Origin: an uncultured Bacilli bacterium
GTDB taxonomy: Bacteria > Bacillota_I > Bacilli_A > RF39 > UBA660
NCBI GenBank assembly: GCA_948999435.1
Contig: CARJCM010000004.1
Coordinates: 1-39,318, forward strand
Reading direction: 5' to 3'
Length of the DNA stretch: 39,318 nucleotides
In this document: positions 22,751 to 31,512 of the stretch, piece after piece
Numbering within the stretch: position 1 is the stretch's first letter
Layout: every line of letters begins with the position of its first letter
Position numbers and translations under genes: made by a program
Notes under the pieces: generated by a model
The model's input: the letters and a program-made list of their open reading frames with translations, nothing else
What the model was told of the DNA's origin: nothing
The model's database searches: none

Positions 22751-24537
22751 TGATAATGAAAGGGCAAAAGATTAGTGATAGATACCAAATAATAAAATCC
22801 ATTGGTGAAGGTGGAATGGCCAATGTTTATTTAGCTTATGACACCATCTTAGATCGTAATGTTGCTGTAAAAATATTACGAGGAGATTTATCTAACGATG
22901 AAAAATTTGTAAGACGTTTCCAAAGAGAAGCTTTATCAGCAAGTAGTCTAGCTCATCAAAACATTGTTGAAGTATACGATGTTGGTGAAGATAATGGTGA
23001 ATATTATATTGTAATGGAATATATCGAAGGTAAGCATTTAAAAAATTTAATAAAAAAACGTGGTAAATTAACTTTAAGTGAAGCGGTTGATATAATGCTT
23101 CAAATAACAGATGGTATGAGTGTTGCACACGATTCATATATAATACATCGCGATATTAAACCTCAAAATATAATGATATTAGAAAATGGTTTAGTAAAAA
23201 TCACAGATTTTGGAATTGCAATGGCGATGAATGCTACGCAACTTACCCAAACAAATTCTGTAATGGGAAGTGTTCATTATTTACCACCAGAACAAGCAAG
23301 TGGTCAAGGCTCAACCCTGCAAAGTGATATTTATTCAATGGGAATAGTAATGTATGAGTTAATAAGTGGCGAATTACCATTTAGAGGAGATAATGCAGTT
23401 GAAATAGCATTAAAACATTTAAAAGAACCTATCCCTGATATCAGAGAAGTTGTTCCTAATGTTCCAACAAGTATTGTTAACGTTATAAAAAAAGCAACAG
23501 CTAAAAACCCTAAAAACAGATATAGTGATGCTAGAGCTATGCATGATGATTTATTAACTTGTTTAGATGAATCAAGAAGTATGGAGCCAATAATCAATTT
23601 CAAGCATTCCGAAAATGATGCTGATGATACTAAAATAATGAAAATAGTTAAAACTAAAAAAGATGAAGAAAAAACTCTAGAAAAAGAAAATAAAAAAGTA
23701 AACAAAGATGAAGAAGTAATAGTTAAAGAGATTAGGGGTGAAGATTTGAAAAAACAAAACAAACTATTAATTATATTAGCATTTGTCTTTACAGGTTTAA
23801 TAGTAGGTATAACCTCAGTAGTTGTTTTAATTCCTATTATAACTAACGGTAAGCAAGCGACTATTCCAGATGTTTCAGGGTTAAGCATAAGTGATGCGAT
23901 AAAAAAACTTCAAGACGAAGGTTTTACAGTATCCGACAAACAAGAGGAAATATCTTCAACAGAAATTGAGGAAGGCAAAGTAGTAAGAACCAATCCTCCA
24001 GCTAACATTAAAAGAAAAAATGGTACTGAAGTAACAATATATGTATCTATAGGTGATACTAAGATTACTATTGAAGATTATACTGGCAAAAGTTATTTAG
24101 AGATTAAGGGAAAACTTGAAGCTTTAAAACTCAGTGTTATTATTGAGAAAAAGGATGTAGAAGAAGGTGAAGAAGATAAATACGAAGATGGTAAAATAAT
24201 TGAGCAATCTGTTAAAGCAGGCGAGAAGCTATCTGAGGGTGACACTATAACTTTATATATTCCAAATGTTATAAGTAAATATCCTAATTTCACAGATGGC
24301 ACATGGACGATTACAGATGTAGAGGATTTTGCTGATATGTATGATTTAGAAGTAACTATTGATTATATCGAAACATCTGACTATGAACCAGGTGAGATAT
24401 TTTATCAATCAAGACCAGAGGGTTATCAAATAGTTGCAGGTCAAACATTTAGAATAAGAGTAGCTCAAGCTCCAACAGTTGAAGAACCAGGCGAAGATGA
24501 GTGTAATCGTGATGAAGAAGGAAATTGTATTGACTAA
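22750..24537 (+). CDS. prkC: Ser/Thr protein kinase PrkC with PASTA domains
   Basis: 595 aa. Kinase domain (about 8-270): GEGGMANVYLA, VAVKIL (ATP Lys), IHRDIKPQNIM (catalytic loop), TDFGIAMA, and SVMGSVHYLPPEQ in the activation loop. A charged juxtamembrane region and one membrane helix (about 338-361) lead to three PASTA repeats (about 372-436, 437-506, 507-578) for binding muropeptides outside. The tail is acidic (CNRDEEGNCID). In sporeformers PrkC triggers germination in response to peptidoglycan fragments, which fits the spore genes here. Confidence 0.96.
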   Translation: MIMKGQKISDRYQIIKSIGEGGMANVYLAYDTILDRNVAVKILRGDLSNDEKFVRRFQREALSASSLAHQNIVEVYDVGEDNGEYYIVMEYIEGKHLKNLIKKRGKLTLSEAVDIMLQITDGMSVAHDSYIIHRDIKPQNIMILENGLVKITDFGIAMAMNATQLTQTNSVMGSVHYLPPEQASGQGSTLQSDIYSMGIVMYELISGELPFRGDNAVEIALKHLKEPIPDIREVVPNVPTSIVNVIKKATAKNPKNRYSDARAMHDDLLTCLDESRSMEPIINFKHSENDADDTKIMKIVKTKKDEEKTLEKENKKVNKDEEVIVKEIRGEDLKKQNKLLIILAFVFTGLIVGITSVVVLIPIITNGKQATIPDVSGLSISDAIKKLQDEGFTVSDKQEEISSTEIEEGKVVRTNPPANIKRKNGTEVTIYVSIGDTKITIEDYTGKSYLEIKGKLEALKLSVIIEKKDVEEGEEDKYEDGKIIEQSVKAGEKLSEGDTITLYIPNVISKYPNFTDGTWTITDVEDFADMYDLEVTIDYIETSDYEPGEIFYQSRPEGYQIVAGQTFRIRVAQAPTVEEPGEDECNRDEEGNCID

Positions 24538-24549
24538 TACGGAGGAAGT

Positions 24550-25377
24550 ATGTTAAAAGGTCGAATTATCAAAAACATTAGTAATAGTTATGTTGTTAAA
24601 ACAAAAGATAAAGATTATACATGTACGCCAAGGGGTAAGTTCCGTGATATGGGGCTTACTCCTCTTGTTGGTGACATAGTCGAAATTGATGAAGAAAACA
24701 ATTACATATTAAAAATAGACGAAAGAAAAAATGAACTTGATAGACCAAGAATTAGCAATATAGATTATGCACTTATAGTTACGAGTATGAAAAAACCTGA
24801 TATATCTCTTAATTTATTAGATAAAGAAATAAGTAGTATTATTTTAGCTGGGATAACACCGATTATATGTTTTACGAAAATAGATTTAATTAATACTGAA
24901 GAAAAAAAAGAGTTAGAAGAATTAATCAAGTATTATAAAGGTATTGGTATTGAAACATTTACAAATGAATTTTTAGCACCTTTAAAAGAATACTTAAAAG
25001 GACATTATATTGTATTAACTGGTCAAACAGGAGCAGGTAAATCCAGTTTAATTAACCGATTAGATGCTACTAAACATATTGAAGTAGGAGAAATTAGTCT
25101 TGCTTTAGGAAGAGGACGACATACTACAAGACATACTGAATTTCATGAAGTAGATGGTTTTTATATCGCTGATACTCCAGGTTTTTCTAGTTTAGATTTA
25201 AATAAATATAGTAAAGAAGAGATTAGAGATTCTTTTTTAGAATTTAAAGAGAGTGATTGTGAATATCGTGATTGTATGCATATAAAAGAAGAAAATTGTG
25301 AAATTAAAAGAAAAGTTAATGAAGGAACAATATTAAAATCAAGATATGAAAATTATTGTAATTTTATAAGTAGGTGA
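24550..25377 (+). CDS. rsgA: Ribosome small-subunit GTPase RsgA
   Basis: 275 aa. An N-terminal OB fold is followed by a circularly permuted GTPase (CFTKIDL as G4, then GQTGAGKSSLINRL as G1, DTPGF as G3) and the C-terminal zinc knuckle CEYRDCMHIKEENC. It helps late maturation of the 30S subunit. The ribosome-binding site GGAGGAAGT follows prkC by a few bases. Confidence 0.96.
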   Translation: MLKGRIIKNISNSYVVKTKDKDYTCTPRGKFRDMGLTPLVGDIVEIDEENNYILKIDERKNELDRPRISNIDYALIVTSMKKPDISLNLLDKEISSIILAGITPIICFTKIDLINTEEKKELEELIKYYKGIGIETFTNEFLAPLKEYLKGHYIVLTGQTGAGKSSLINRLDATKHIEVGEISLALGRGRHTTRHTEFHEVDGFYIADTPGFSSLDLNKYSKEEIRDSFLEFKESDCEYRDCMHIKEENCEIKRKVNEGTILKSRYENYCNFISR

Positions 25378-25382
25378 GTTTA

Positions 25383-26021
25383 ATGCAAATATCAGTATCA
25401 TATTTATCCAGTTATTATAGTAATGAAAAAACTATTATGATGTTAGAAAGTACAAGTGCAGACTATATTCATGTTGATTTAATGGATGGAGGCTTTTTGC
25501 CTAATAGAAATTTTACAATTGATAATGTCTTAAAACTCTTAAAAAATCATGAAAAACCCTTAGATATTCATTTAATGACATTTGACCCTTTAATATATAT
25601 AAATGATTTAGCTACATTAAAGCCTGAATATATAACATTTCATTTAGAAGCTACCAAAGATATTGTTAAAACTATTGAACTTATCAAAAGAAACAATATT
25701 AAAGTTGGAATTAGTATTAAACCTGCTACAAATATTTTAGAGTTAATGCCATATTTAGCTTTAGTTGATTTAGTGCTTCTTATGAGTGTTGAACCAGGCG
25801 CTGGAGGTCAAAGTTTTATTTATCATATCGCTGACAAATTAAAAGATTTAAAGAAAGTACGAACTGAGAATAATTTAAATTTTAAAATAGCTATGGATGG
25901 TGGTTTAAACGAAGATACTATCAAGCTAGTAAAAGATTTAGATATTGCTGTTGTAGGTTCTTATATTTGTAAATCTAATAACTATGAAGAGAGAATAAAA
26001 CTATTAAAAGATATTAAATAA
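25383..26021 (+). CDS. rpe: Ribulose-phosphate 3-epimerase
   Basis: 212 aa from the ATG at 25383 (GGTGAG ribosome-binding site overlaps the rsgA stop; a GTG at 25374 is inside it). TIM-barrel epimerase landmarks: YIHVDLMDGGFLPN (Asp, metal site), LDIHLMTFDP, ITFHLEA, MSVEPGAGGQSF, MDGGLN and VGSYI. The start is slightly unusual (QISVSYLSSYYSNE rather than the common SPSILSADF). It interconverts ribulose- and xylulose-5-phosphate and is last in the fmt-prkC-rpe operon. Confidence 0.93.
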   Translation: MQISVSYLSSYYSNEKTIMMLESTSADYIHVDLMDGGFLPNRNFTIDNVLKLLKNHEKPLDIHLMTFDPLIYINDLATLKPEYITFHLEATKDIVKTIELIKRNNIKVGISIKPATNILELMPYLALVDLVLLMSVEPGAGGQSFIYHIADKLKDLKKVRTENNLNFKIAMDGGLNEDTIKLVKDLDIAVVGSYICKSNNYEERIKLLKDIK

Positions 26022-26031
26022 AAGATTAAAT

Positions 26032-26065
26032 AGTGCCTAATTAAAATTGTTAGGTACTTTTATTT
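26032..26065 (+). terminator. Terminator of the fmt-rpe operon
   Basis: AGTGCCTAA (26032-26040) pairs with TTAGGTACT (26050-26058, one G-T pair), followed by a T-rich tract. Confidence 0.8.
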
Positions 26066-26107
26066 TAAAAATAGAAATGTTATAATACCAAAAGAAAGAG
26101 TGATTAT

Positions 26108-27121
26108 ATGATATATCCTAAATTTATAAGCAAGGGCGATTTAATTGGAATTTCCGCTCCATCTGATGGTATCACAGACATTGGAAAAGTAAAAAGACTA
26201 GATTATGCCCTAAAAAATCTTGCTGATAAAGGCTACAAAGTGGTAGAAACCAAAAGTGTCCGTAAAAGTATAAAAGGGCGAAGTACAGAAAGTATTAATC
26301 AAGCAAAAGAATTAGAAAGCTTGTATTTAGATAAAGATGTTAATGCAATAATATGTGCTGCGGGTGGTGACTTTTTAATAGAGATTTTACCATTTATAAA
26401 TTATGATATTATAAAAGATAATCTAAAATGGATACAAGGTTATTCTGACCCAACAGGCTTACTTTATACTATAACTACAAGATTAGATATTGCAACTATT
26501 TATGGCAGTAACTTTTGCGAGTTTGGAATGAATCCATGGCATAAATCTCTTCTAGACAACCTTAAGATATTAGAAGGCAATATTATTGAACAAGTTAGTT
26601 TTGACAAATATGAAAGCAGTCATACTAAATATAGTAATGGTGATGAAACATATACTTTAGATAAAAAAGTATTATGGGAAAACTTAAATGATGAAAAAGA
26701 AATAAATATTACAGGTCGTATTATAGGTGGCTGTATAGATATATTATCCGAAATATTTGGTACTAAGTTTGATTATACAAAAGAATTTTTAGAAAAATAC
26801 AAAGAAGATGGTATTATATGGTACTTTGATAATTGTGAATTTTCCAGTGAAGGATTAATAAGAATTTTATGGAAAATGAAAAACATGGATTATTTCAAAT
26901 ATTGTAAAGGAATAATTTTTGGCAGAAGTGCTACTGAATCTAGTTATTATGACATAAGTTTTAAAGAAGCAGTAAAGCATTCATTAGAAGAATTAAATGT
27001 ACCAATTATTATTAATGCAGATTTTGGCCATGTAGCACCCAGAATGACTATAATAAATGGTTCTATCGCAAATATCAAATCTAGTGATGGTAAAGGCAGT
27101 ATTAATTTTAAATTAGAATAA
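26108..27121 (+). CDS. S66 family peptidase (LD-carboxypeptidase/MccF-like)
   Basis: 337 aa. It begins YPKFISKGDLIGISAPSDG. The nucleophile elbow GYSDPTGL (Ser in G-x-S-D), the Glu in WYFDNCE and the His in FGHVAPRMTI make the Ser-Glu-His triad of family S66. The family covers LD-carboxypeptidases that trim recycled murein and MccF enzymes that detoxify microcin C. Length and the NCE motif lean to the MccF-like branch, but substrate cannot be settled by reading. Single gene with its own terminator. Confidence 0.88.
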   Translation: MIYPKFISKGDLIGISAPSDGITDIGKVKRLDYALKNLADKGYKVVETKSVRKSIKGRSTESINQAKELESLYLDKDVNAIICAAGGDFLIEILPFINYDIIKDNLKWIQGYSDPTGLLYTITTRLDIATIYGSNFCEFGMNPWHKSLLDNLKILEGNIIEQVSFDKYESSHTKYSNGDETYTLDKKVLWENLNDEKEINITGRIIGGCIDILSEIFGTKFDYTKEFLEKYKEDGIIWYFDNCEFSSEGLIRILWKMKNMDYFKYCKGIIFGRSATESSYYDISFKEAVKHSLEELNVPIIINADFGHVAPRMTIINGSIANIKSSDGKGSINFKLE

Positions 27122-27142
27122 AAAGATTAAAAGTGGAAATAG

Positions 27143-27176
27143 AAAAATGGAAATTACTAAAATATTCCATTTTTTT
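27143..27176 (+). terminator. Terminator of the S66 gene
   Basis: AAAAATGGAA (27143-27152) pairs with TTCCATTTTT (27165-27174), followed by further Ts. It lies in front of mutS, so an ATG at 27147 cannot be the mutS start. Confidence 0.8.
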
Positions 27177-27177
27177 C

Positions 27178-27206
27178 TAGTTAAAACTTTAATTAAATGT
27201 TATAAT
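27178..27206 (+). promoter_or_regulatory. Likely mutS promoter
   Basis: TATAAT at 27201-27206, with a weak TAGTTA 17 bp upstream, 19 bp before the mutS ATG at 27225. Confidence 0.5.
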
Positions 27207-27224
27207 AACACTTGGTGTAGTAAA

Positions 27225-29780
27225 ATGAAATTATGTGAAGTAAATAGAGAAGAATTAAGCCCAATGATGAAACAATACATGGAGATTAAAGATAATTATC
27301 CTGAAGAATTGTTATTTTTTCGTTTAGGGGACTTTTACGAATTATTTTTTGAAGATGGTATTACGGCCTCTCGTGAATTAGAGCTTACTTTAACAGGAAA
27401 GAATGCTGGTTTAACAGAGCGTATTCCTATGTGTGGAGTTCCGTTTCATAGTGTTAATCCTTATATAGAGAAACTAATTGAAAAAGGCTATAAAGTAGCA
27501 ATTTGTGAACAATTAGAAGACCCTAAAACTACTAAAGGAACAGTTAAAAGAGGAGTAGTAGAAGTTATATCTAAAGGAACAATTGTTAACTTAGAGTCTT
27601 TAAATGAGCACGATAATAATTATATCGCGAGTGTTTTAGATTTAGAATATATATATTTAATAACGTATGCTGATATATCAACTGGTGAATTATGTAGTTT
27701 AAGTATAAATCATAGTAAAGATAGATTATTAAATGAATTATTACATTTAGGAGTTAAAGAAGTAATATTAGAAGAGAATGTTGATGCTGAATTAATTAAT
27801 ATTCTTAAAAACAATTATAGTATTGAAGTAACAATATCAAGTACTTATTTAACAGAAGGTTATGATACATTAATAAATAGTGTTGATGATGCTAGAATTA
27901 AGCAAGGTATTAGACATTTATTATATTATGTAGTTATAAAAGAACTAAAAGATGTAAGTCATATATCTAGTGTAACTATAGTTAATAAAAATGATTATTT
28001 AGAGATGGATGTTCATACTATTAGAAATCTCGAATTAACAGAAACATTAAGATTAAAAGAAAGAACATATAGTTTAGTATGGTTATTAGACAAAACAAAG
28101 ACTGCGATGGGTTCTAGAAAACTTAAAAACTGGGTATTAAATCCTTTACGTAGTATTGATGAAATAGAAGAAAGATATAATAAGATAGAAACTTTAAATA
28201 ATGAATTTATTTTAAAAGATGAACTACGAGATTTATTATTTGAAATTTATGATATGGAGCGTCTTTGTGCTAAAGTTATATGTGGTAGTCTAAATGCGAG
28301 AGATTTATTACAAATTAAAAACTCTTTAAGTGTTTTACCACGTGTAAGTGATATTGTAAGTGATTTAGGTTTTAAATATCAAGTAAATACTCATAGTGAA
28401 TTATTTGATTTATTAGAAAGAAGTGTTTATGAAAATCCACCGCTTAGTATCAAAGAAGGCTTTTTAATTAAAGATGGGTATAACAAAGAATTAGACGAAC
28501 TTAAAAATATTCGTTCTGGTGGCAAAGAATTTTTAACTGATTTTGAAGCTAAAATAAAAGAAACCACAGGTATAAAAAACTTAAAAGTAGGATTTAATCG
28601 TGTATTTGGTTATTATATTGAAATATCTAAAGGCCAAGCTAGTATGGTAACTGAAGAATTCGGTTGGGAACGTCGTCAAACTCTAGCTAACTGTGAAAGA
28701 TTTATTAGTCCTGAATTAAAAGAAAAAGAATCAATGATTTTAAATGCTGAAGAAAAAATATTTGAACTTGAATATGAATTATTCTGTGAAATAAGAGGAG
28801 TGATTAAAGAAGAAATATTAGAATTAAAGAAAACAGCAGATATTATAAGTGAATTAGATGCAATATGTAGTTTAGCAGTTTGTAGTGAAGAATATAATTT
28901 AGTAAGACCAAAACTTAATACCGAAAACATTATAGAAATAATTGATGGTAGACACCCAGTTATTGAAGTGGTAAGCAAAAATGCTTATGTTCCAAACGAT
29001 GTATTAATGGATAACACTACTGATATATTACTTATAACGGGACCTAATATGAGTGGTAAATCAACATATATGCGTGAGCTAGCAGTTATTACCATTATGG
29101 CGCAAATGGGTTCTTTTGTTCCAGCTAAAAGTGCTAACCTACCTATAATTGATAAAATATTTACCAGAATTGGCGCTAGTGACGATTTAGTAAGTGGTGA
29201 ATCAACATTTATGGTTGAGATGAAAGAAGCTTGTAATGCCCTAGTTGGAGCTACTAAAAACTCTTTAATTTTATTTGATGAACTTGGAAGAGGAACCGCA
29301 ACTTATGATGGAATGAGTCTAGCTCAAGCAATACTTGAGTATATTGCTAAAAACATAAAATGTAAAACCTTGTTTTCAACACATTATCATGAATTAACAA
29401 GACTTGAAAGTGAATTTTTAAATATCAAAAATGTTCATGTATCAGCTAAAGAAGAGGGTAGTATGATAACATTCTTACATAAAGTAAAAAATGGCCCCGC
29501 TGATAAATCATATGGTATTCATGTTGCGAGACTTGCTAAAATGCCAGAAGAATTACTTACAAGAGCAGACGCAATACTAAGTAGTTATGAAAGTGAAGCC
29601 CAAAATATATTAAAGACAAGTGATAATATCCAGCTTACTATGGATTTAGGAAGTATTGAAAAAGAAAAAGTTGAAAAAGATGAACTTCGTGAAAAACTAA
29701 AAAGTATCGACCCTCTACATATGACGCCATTAGAAGCTATGAATACTTTATTTGAATTAAAGGAGATAAGTAATGATTAG
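27225..29780 (+). CDS. mutS: DNA mismatch repair protein MutS
   Basis: 851 aa from the ATG at 27225, the usual MutS1 length. Domain I has the mismatch-reading motif FFRLGDFYELFFEDG (Phe-x-Glu as FYE). The connector, lever and clamp follow, then the ATPase with Walker A GPNMSGKST, LVSGESTFMVEMKE, Walker B LILFDELGRGTATYDG and FSTHYHEL. No mutL follows; a GNAT gene overlaps the end by 8 bp. It initiates mismatch repair. The earlier in-frame ATG at 27147 lies in a terminator. Confidence 0.97.
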   Translation: MKLCEVNREELSPMMKQYMEIKDNYPEELLFFRLGDFYELFFEDGITASRELELTLTGKNAGLTERIPMCGVPFHSVNPYIEKLIEKGYKVAICEQLEDPKTTKGTVKRGVVEVISKGTIVNLESLNEHDNNYIASVLDLEYIYLITYADISTGELCSLSINHSKDRLLNELLHLGVKEVILEENVDAELINILKNNYSIEVTISSTYLTEGYDTLINSVDDARIKQGIRHLLYYVVIKELKDVSHISSVTIVNKNDYLEMDVHTIRNLELTETLRLKERTYSLVWLLDKTKTAMGSRKLKNWVLNPLRSIDEIEERYNKIETLNNEFILKDELRDLLFEIYDMERLCAKVICGSLNARDLLQIKNSLSVLPRVSDIVSDLGFKYQVNTHSELFDLLERSVYENPPLSIKEGFLIKDGYNKELDELKNIRSGGKEFLTDFEAKIKETTGIKNLKVGFNRVFGYYIEISKGQASMVTEEFGWERRQTLANCERFISPELKEKESMILNAEEKIFELEYELFCEIRGVIKEEILELKKTADIISELDAICSLAVCSEEYNLVRPKLNTENIIEIIDGRHPVIEVVSKNAYVPNDVLMDNTTDILLITGPNMSGKSTYMRELAVITIMAQMGSFVPAKSANLPIIDKIFTRIGASDDLVSGESTFMVEMKEACNALVGATKNSLILFDELGRGTATYDGMSLAQAILEYIAKNIKCKTLFSTHYHELTRLESEFLNIKNVHVSAKEEGSMITFLHKVKNGPADKSYGIHVARLAKMPEELLTRADAILSSYESEAQNILKTSDNIQLTMDLGSIEKEKVEKDELREKLKSIDPLHMTPLEAMNTLFELKEISND

Positions 29781-30237
29781 AAAAATGAAGCTAGAAGATT
29801 ATGAAGAAGTAAAAGAATTATTTTATGAAGTACATAATCTACATTTAGAAAATAGACCAGATATATATAAAGATGGCAATCCATTACCACTAAAATATTT
29901 TGAAGAATTATTAAATGATAAAGAAAACTTAAATTATGTTTATATTTTAGATAATAAAGTAGTTGGTGTTCTTACCGCAGATATTAAAACTACTATGGAC
30001 AATTATATTATAAAAGCCCGTAAAATTTGTTTCATTGAATCATTAGGAGTAAAAGAAAACTATCAACATCAAGGTATTGGAAGAAAATTATATGAGTATT
30101 TAAAAAATGAAGTTAAGTCTAAGAATATAGATGCAATTGAATTAAATGTTTGGGGCTTTAATCAAGATGCTATTAGATTTTATGAATCACTAGGAATGAA
30201 TATTAAAAATATGAAATATGAAGATACTAATATATAA
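29773..30237 (+). CDS. GNAT family N-acetyltransferase
   Basis: 154 aa. MIRKMKLEDYEEVKELFYEVH start, beta-strand ILDNKVVGVLTADI, the acetyl-CoA binding segment ESLGVKENYQHQGIGRKLYEYL (Q-x-x-G-x-G/A) and the end FYESLGM are typical GNAT. Acceptor substrate unknown. Its ribosome-binding site AAGGAG lies in the mutS 3' end and it is co-transcribed with mutS. Confidence 0.9.
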   Translation: MIRKMKLEDYEEVKELFYEVHNLHLENRPDIYKDGNPLPLKYFEELLNDKENLNYVYILDNKVVGVLTADIKTTMDNYIIKARKICFIESLGVKENYQHQGIGRKLYEYLKNEVKSKNIDAIELNVWGFNQDAIRFYESLGMNIKNMKYEDTNI

Positions 30238-30300
30238 AACTGCATAAGCACTTGAATATACTTTTATTAATGATGTATTTTCATACAATAACAAAAAAGT

Positions 30301-30329
30301 TTGACCGCATTGCGAACAAATGTTATAAT
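30301..30329 (+). promoter_or_regulatory. Promoter of the ToxN-like toxin gene
   Basis: TTGACC (30301-30306), 17-bp spacer, TATAAT (30324-30329), 36 bp before the toxin ATG. The spacer contains a small palindrome CGCATTGCG (30306-30314), a possible operator. No antitoxin-like repeat lies between this promoter and the gene. Confidence 0.85.
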
Positions 30330-30365
30330 TGATATGTACAAAACTAAAGGAAGGGGAATGGTAAA

Positions 30366-30866
30366 ATGAAAAGCTTTAATATTGTACAAGTTGATTATAA
30401 GTATTGTGACTTTTTAAGAAAGTTTGACGACAGGGTTCCGTATAATTATGGTAAGAAAGAACTAAGACCGTTTATCGGAATATTATTTGAAGTAGGAGAA
30501 GTGGAATATTTTGCACCACTTTCAAGTCCAAAGAAAAAGCATTTAACAATGGAAGATGGAGTTGACTTTATCAAAATTGATAAAGGAAAATTAGGTGCAA
30601 TTAATTTTAATAATATGCTTCCGCTTATTAAAGGTAGTTATGAAATTATAAAAGTTGAAGGTATGGACGACATTAATTATAGAAAATTATTAACTAAGCA
30701 AATAAGATGGTTAAATCGTTATTATGATTCTATTTGTCATAAAGCAAAGCGTTTATATAATTCATATAAGTATGACCAATTGAGCTTTAATGTTAAAAGA
30801 AGATGCTGCAATTTTTTGCTTTTAGAGGAAAAAAGTATAAAATACAATGATAGAATAGTGAATTAA
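30366..30866 (+). CDS. toxN: ToxN/AbiQ-family type III toxin (endoribonuclease)
   Basis: 166 aa. The family core is unmistakable: DFLRKFDDRVPYNY near the start, RPFIGILFEVGEVEYFAPLSSPKKKHLTM, and DFIKIDKGKLGAINFNNMLPL. ToxN/AbiQ toxins are RNases that cut at A-rich sites and are held inactive by binding repeated RNA pseudoknots, giving phage abortive infection or maintenance. The ribosome-binding site AAGGAAGGGG is strong. It has its own consensus promoter and nothing antitoxin-like upstream. A 38-bp repeat array with its own promoter begins 45 bp after the stop, the reverse of the usual order. Cysteines in the C-terminal part (KRRCCNFLL) are a local peculiarity. Confidence 0.92.
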   Translation: MKSFNIVQVDYKYCDFLRKFDDRVPYNYGKKELRPFIGILFEVGEVEYFAPLSSPKKKHLTMEDGVDFIKIDKGKLGAINFNNMLPLIKGSYEIIKVEGMDDINYRKLLTKQIRWLNRYYDSICHKAKRLYNSYKYDQLSFNVKRRCCNFLLLEEKSIKYNDRIVN

Positions 30867-30868
30867 AC

Positions 30869-30897
30869 TTGATTTTCACAAAAAAATATATTATAAT
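30869..30897 (+). promoter_or_regulatory. Promoter of the type III RNA antitoxin array
   Basis: TTGATT (30869-30874), 17-bp spacer, TATAAT (30892-30897), starting 2 bp after the toxin stop codon. Predicted RNA start near 30904, just before the first repeat. It makes the array independent of toxin transcription. Confidence 0.85.
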
Positions 30898-30914
30898 TTA
30901 ATCTATAAAAAGCA

Positions 30915-31015
30915 GGTGATTCCCGGCCGTAACTAGGGACCTAATAAAAGTTGGTGATTCCCGGCCGTAACTAGGGACCTAATAAAAGTTGGTGATTCCC
31001 GGCCGTAACTAGGGA
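30915..31015 (+). repeat. 2.7 copies of a 38-bp direct repeat
   Basis: Copies at 30915-30952, 30953-30990 and 30991-31015 are identical over the first 25 bases. They are much richer in GC than the flanks. Confidence 0.95.
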
Positions 31016-31029
31016 GTTTAAAAAGATAG

Positions 31030-31056
31030 ATTAGAGAGCACACTCTAATTTTTTTA
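31030..31056 (+). terminator. Terminator of the antitoxin array
   Basis: ATTAGAG (31030-31036) pairs with CTCTAAT (31043-31049), loop AGCACA, then a T-run. Confidence 0.85.
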
Positions 31057-31062
31057 TTTCTT

Positions 31063-31092
31063 TTGTACTAGTATTTTTGTTTGTTTTATAAT
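31063..31092 (+). promoter_or_regulatory. Promoter of the nusB operon
   Basis: TTGTAC (31063-31068), 18-bp spacer, TATAAT (31087-31092). Confidence 0.65.
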
Positions 31093-31114
31093 ATAATTAA
31101 AAAAGGTGATTTAT

Positions 31115-31510
31115 ATGTCTTTAACAAGAAGTGAATTAAGAGAAAAAATAATGATTATATTATATCAATATGATTTAATGAATAGCAACAAATTGAATTG
31201 CAATATCGAAGATATTATAAAAGACAATTTAGATGTTGAAAATGATTTTGTAAAGGATATTGTTTACGGAGTTATCACATACCAAGATGAATTAGATAAG
31301 ATAGCTAATGAAAAAATGGAAAATTGGGATATTAAACGTATTGACAAAACTGGCGCTGCAATTCTAAGACTAGCATTATATGAATTAAAATATACTGATA
31401 CACCCGAAGTAGTAATTATAAATGAAGCCATAGAACTTGCTAAAAAATACAGTGATGATAATGTGAGAAAAATGATTAATGCTGTATTAGATAAATACAT
31501 TAAGGAATAA
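31115..31510 (+). CDS. nusB: Transcription antitermination factor NusB
   Basis: 131 aa from the ATG at 31115 (AAGGTGAT; a GTG at 31106 is within it). NusB pattern: MSLTRSELREKIMIILYQYDL, then DIKRIDKTGAAILRLALYEL and VVIINEAIELAKKYSDDNVRKMINAVLD. It binds boxA RNA with S10 in rRNA antitermination. It starts the chain nusB-HipA-like-xseA-unknown-xseB. Confidence 0.96.
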   Translation: MSLTRSELREKIMIILYQYDLMNSNKLNCNIEDIIKDNLDVENDFVKDIVYGVITYQDELDKIANEKMENWDIKRIDKTGAAILRLALYELKYTDTPEVVIINEAIELAKKYSDDNVRKMINAVLDKYIKE

Positions 31511-31512
31511 TT

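Larger units (their letters stand above)
30904..31056 (+). ncRNA. toxI: Type III antitoxin RNA (ToxI/AntiQ-like), downstream of the toxin
   Basis: Three units with a 38-bp period begin at 30915, 30953 and 30991. The core is GGTGATTCCCGGCCGTAACT, then AGGGACC and an A-rich linker (TAATAAAAG) in the first two copies; the third ends GGGAGTTTAAAAAG. Each unit can pair TCCC with GGGA and GGT with ACC around the GGCCGTAACTA segment, leaving material for a pseudoknot, and is bounded by AAAA suited to ToxN cutting. Known ToxI/AntiQ units are 34-40 nt, and the start resembles the AGGTGATT start I remember for Pectobacterium ToxI. No ORF is seen. Confidence 0.85.

Noticed and set aside
22015..24302. 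Several minus-strand ORFs of 69-185 codons opposite prpC and prkC
   Set aside because: They are shadows of the strongly supported plus-strand genes, with no ribosome-binding sites and no family resemblance.
30911..31015. Repeat array as a possible CRISPR
   Set aside because: The units are contiguous 38-bp direct repeats with no unique spacers, and sit beside a ToxN-type toxin.
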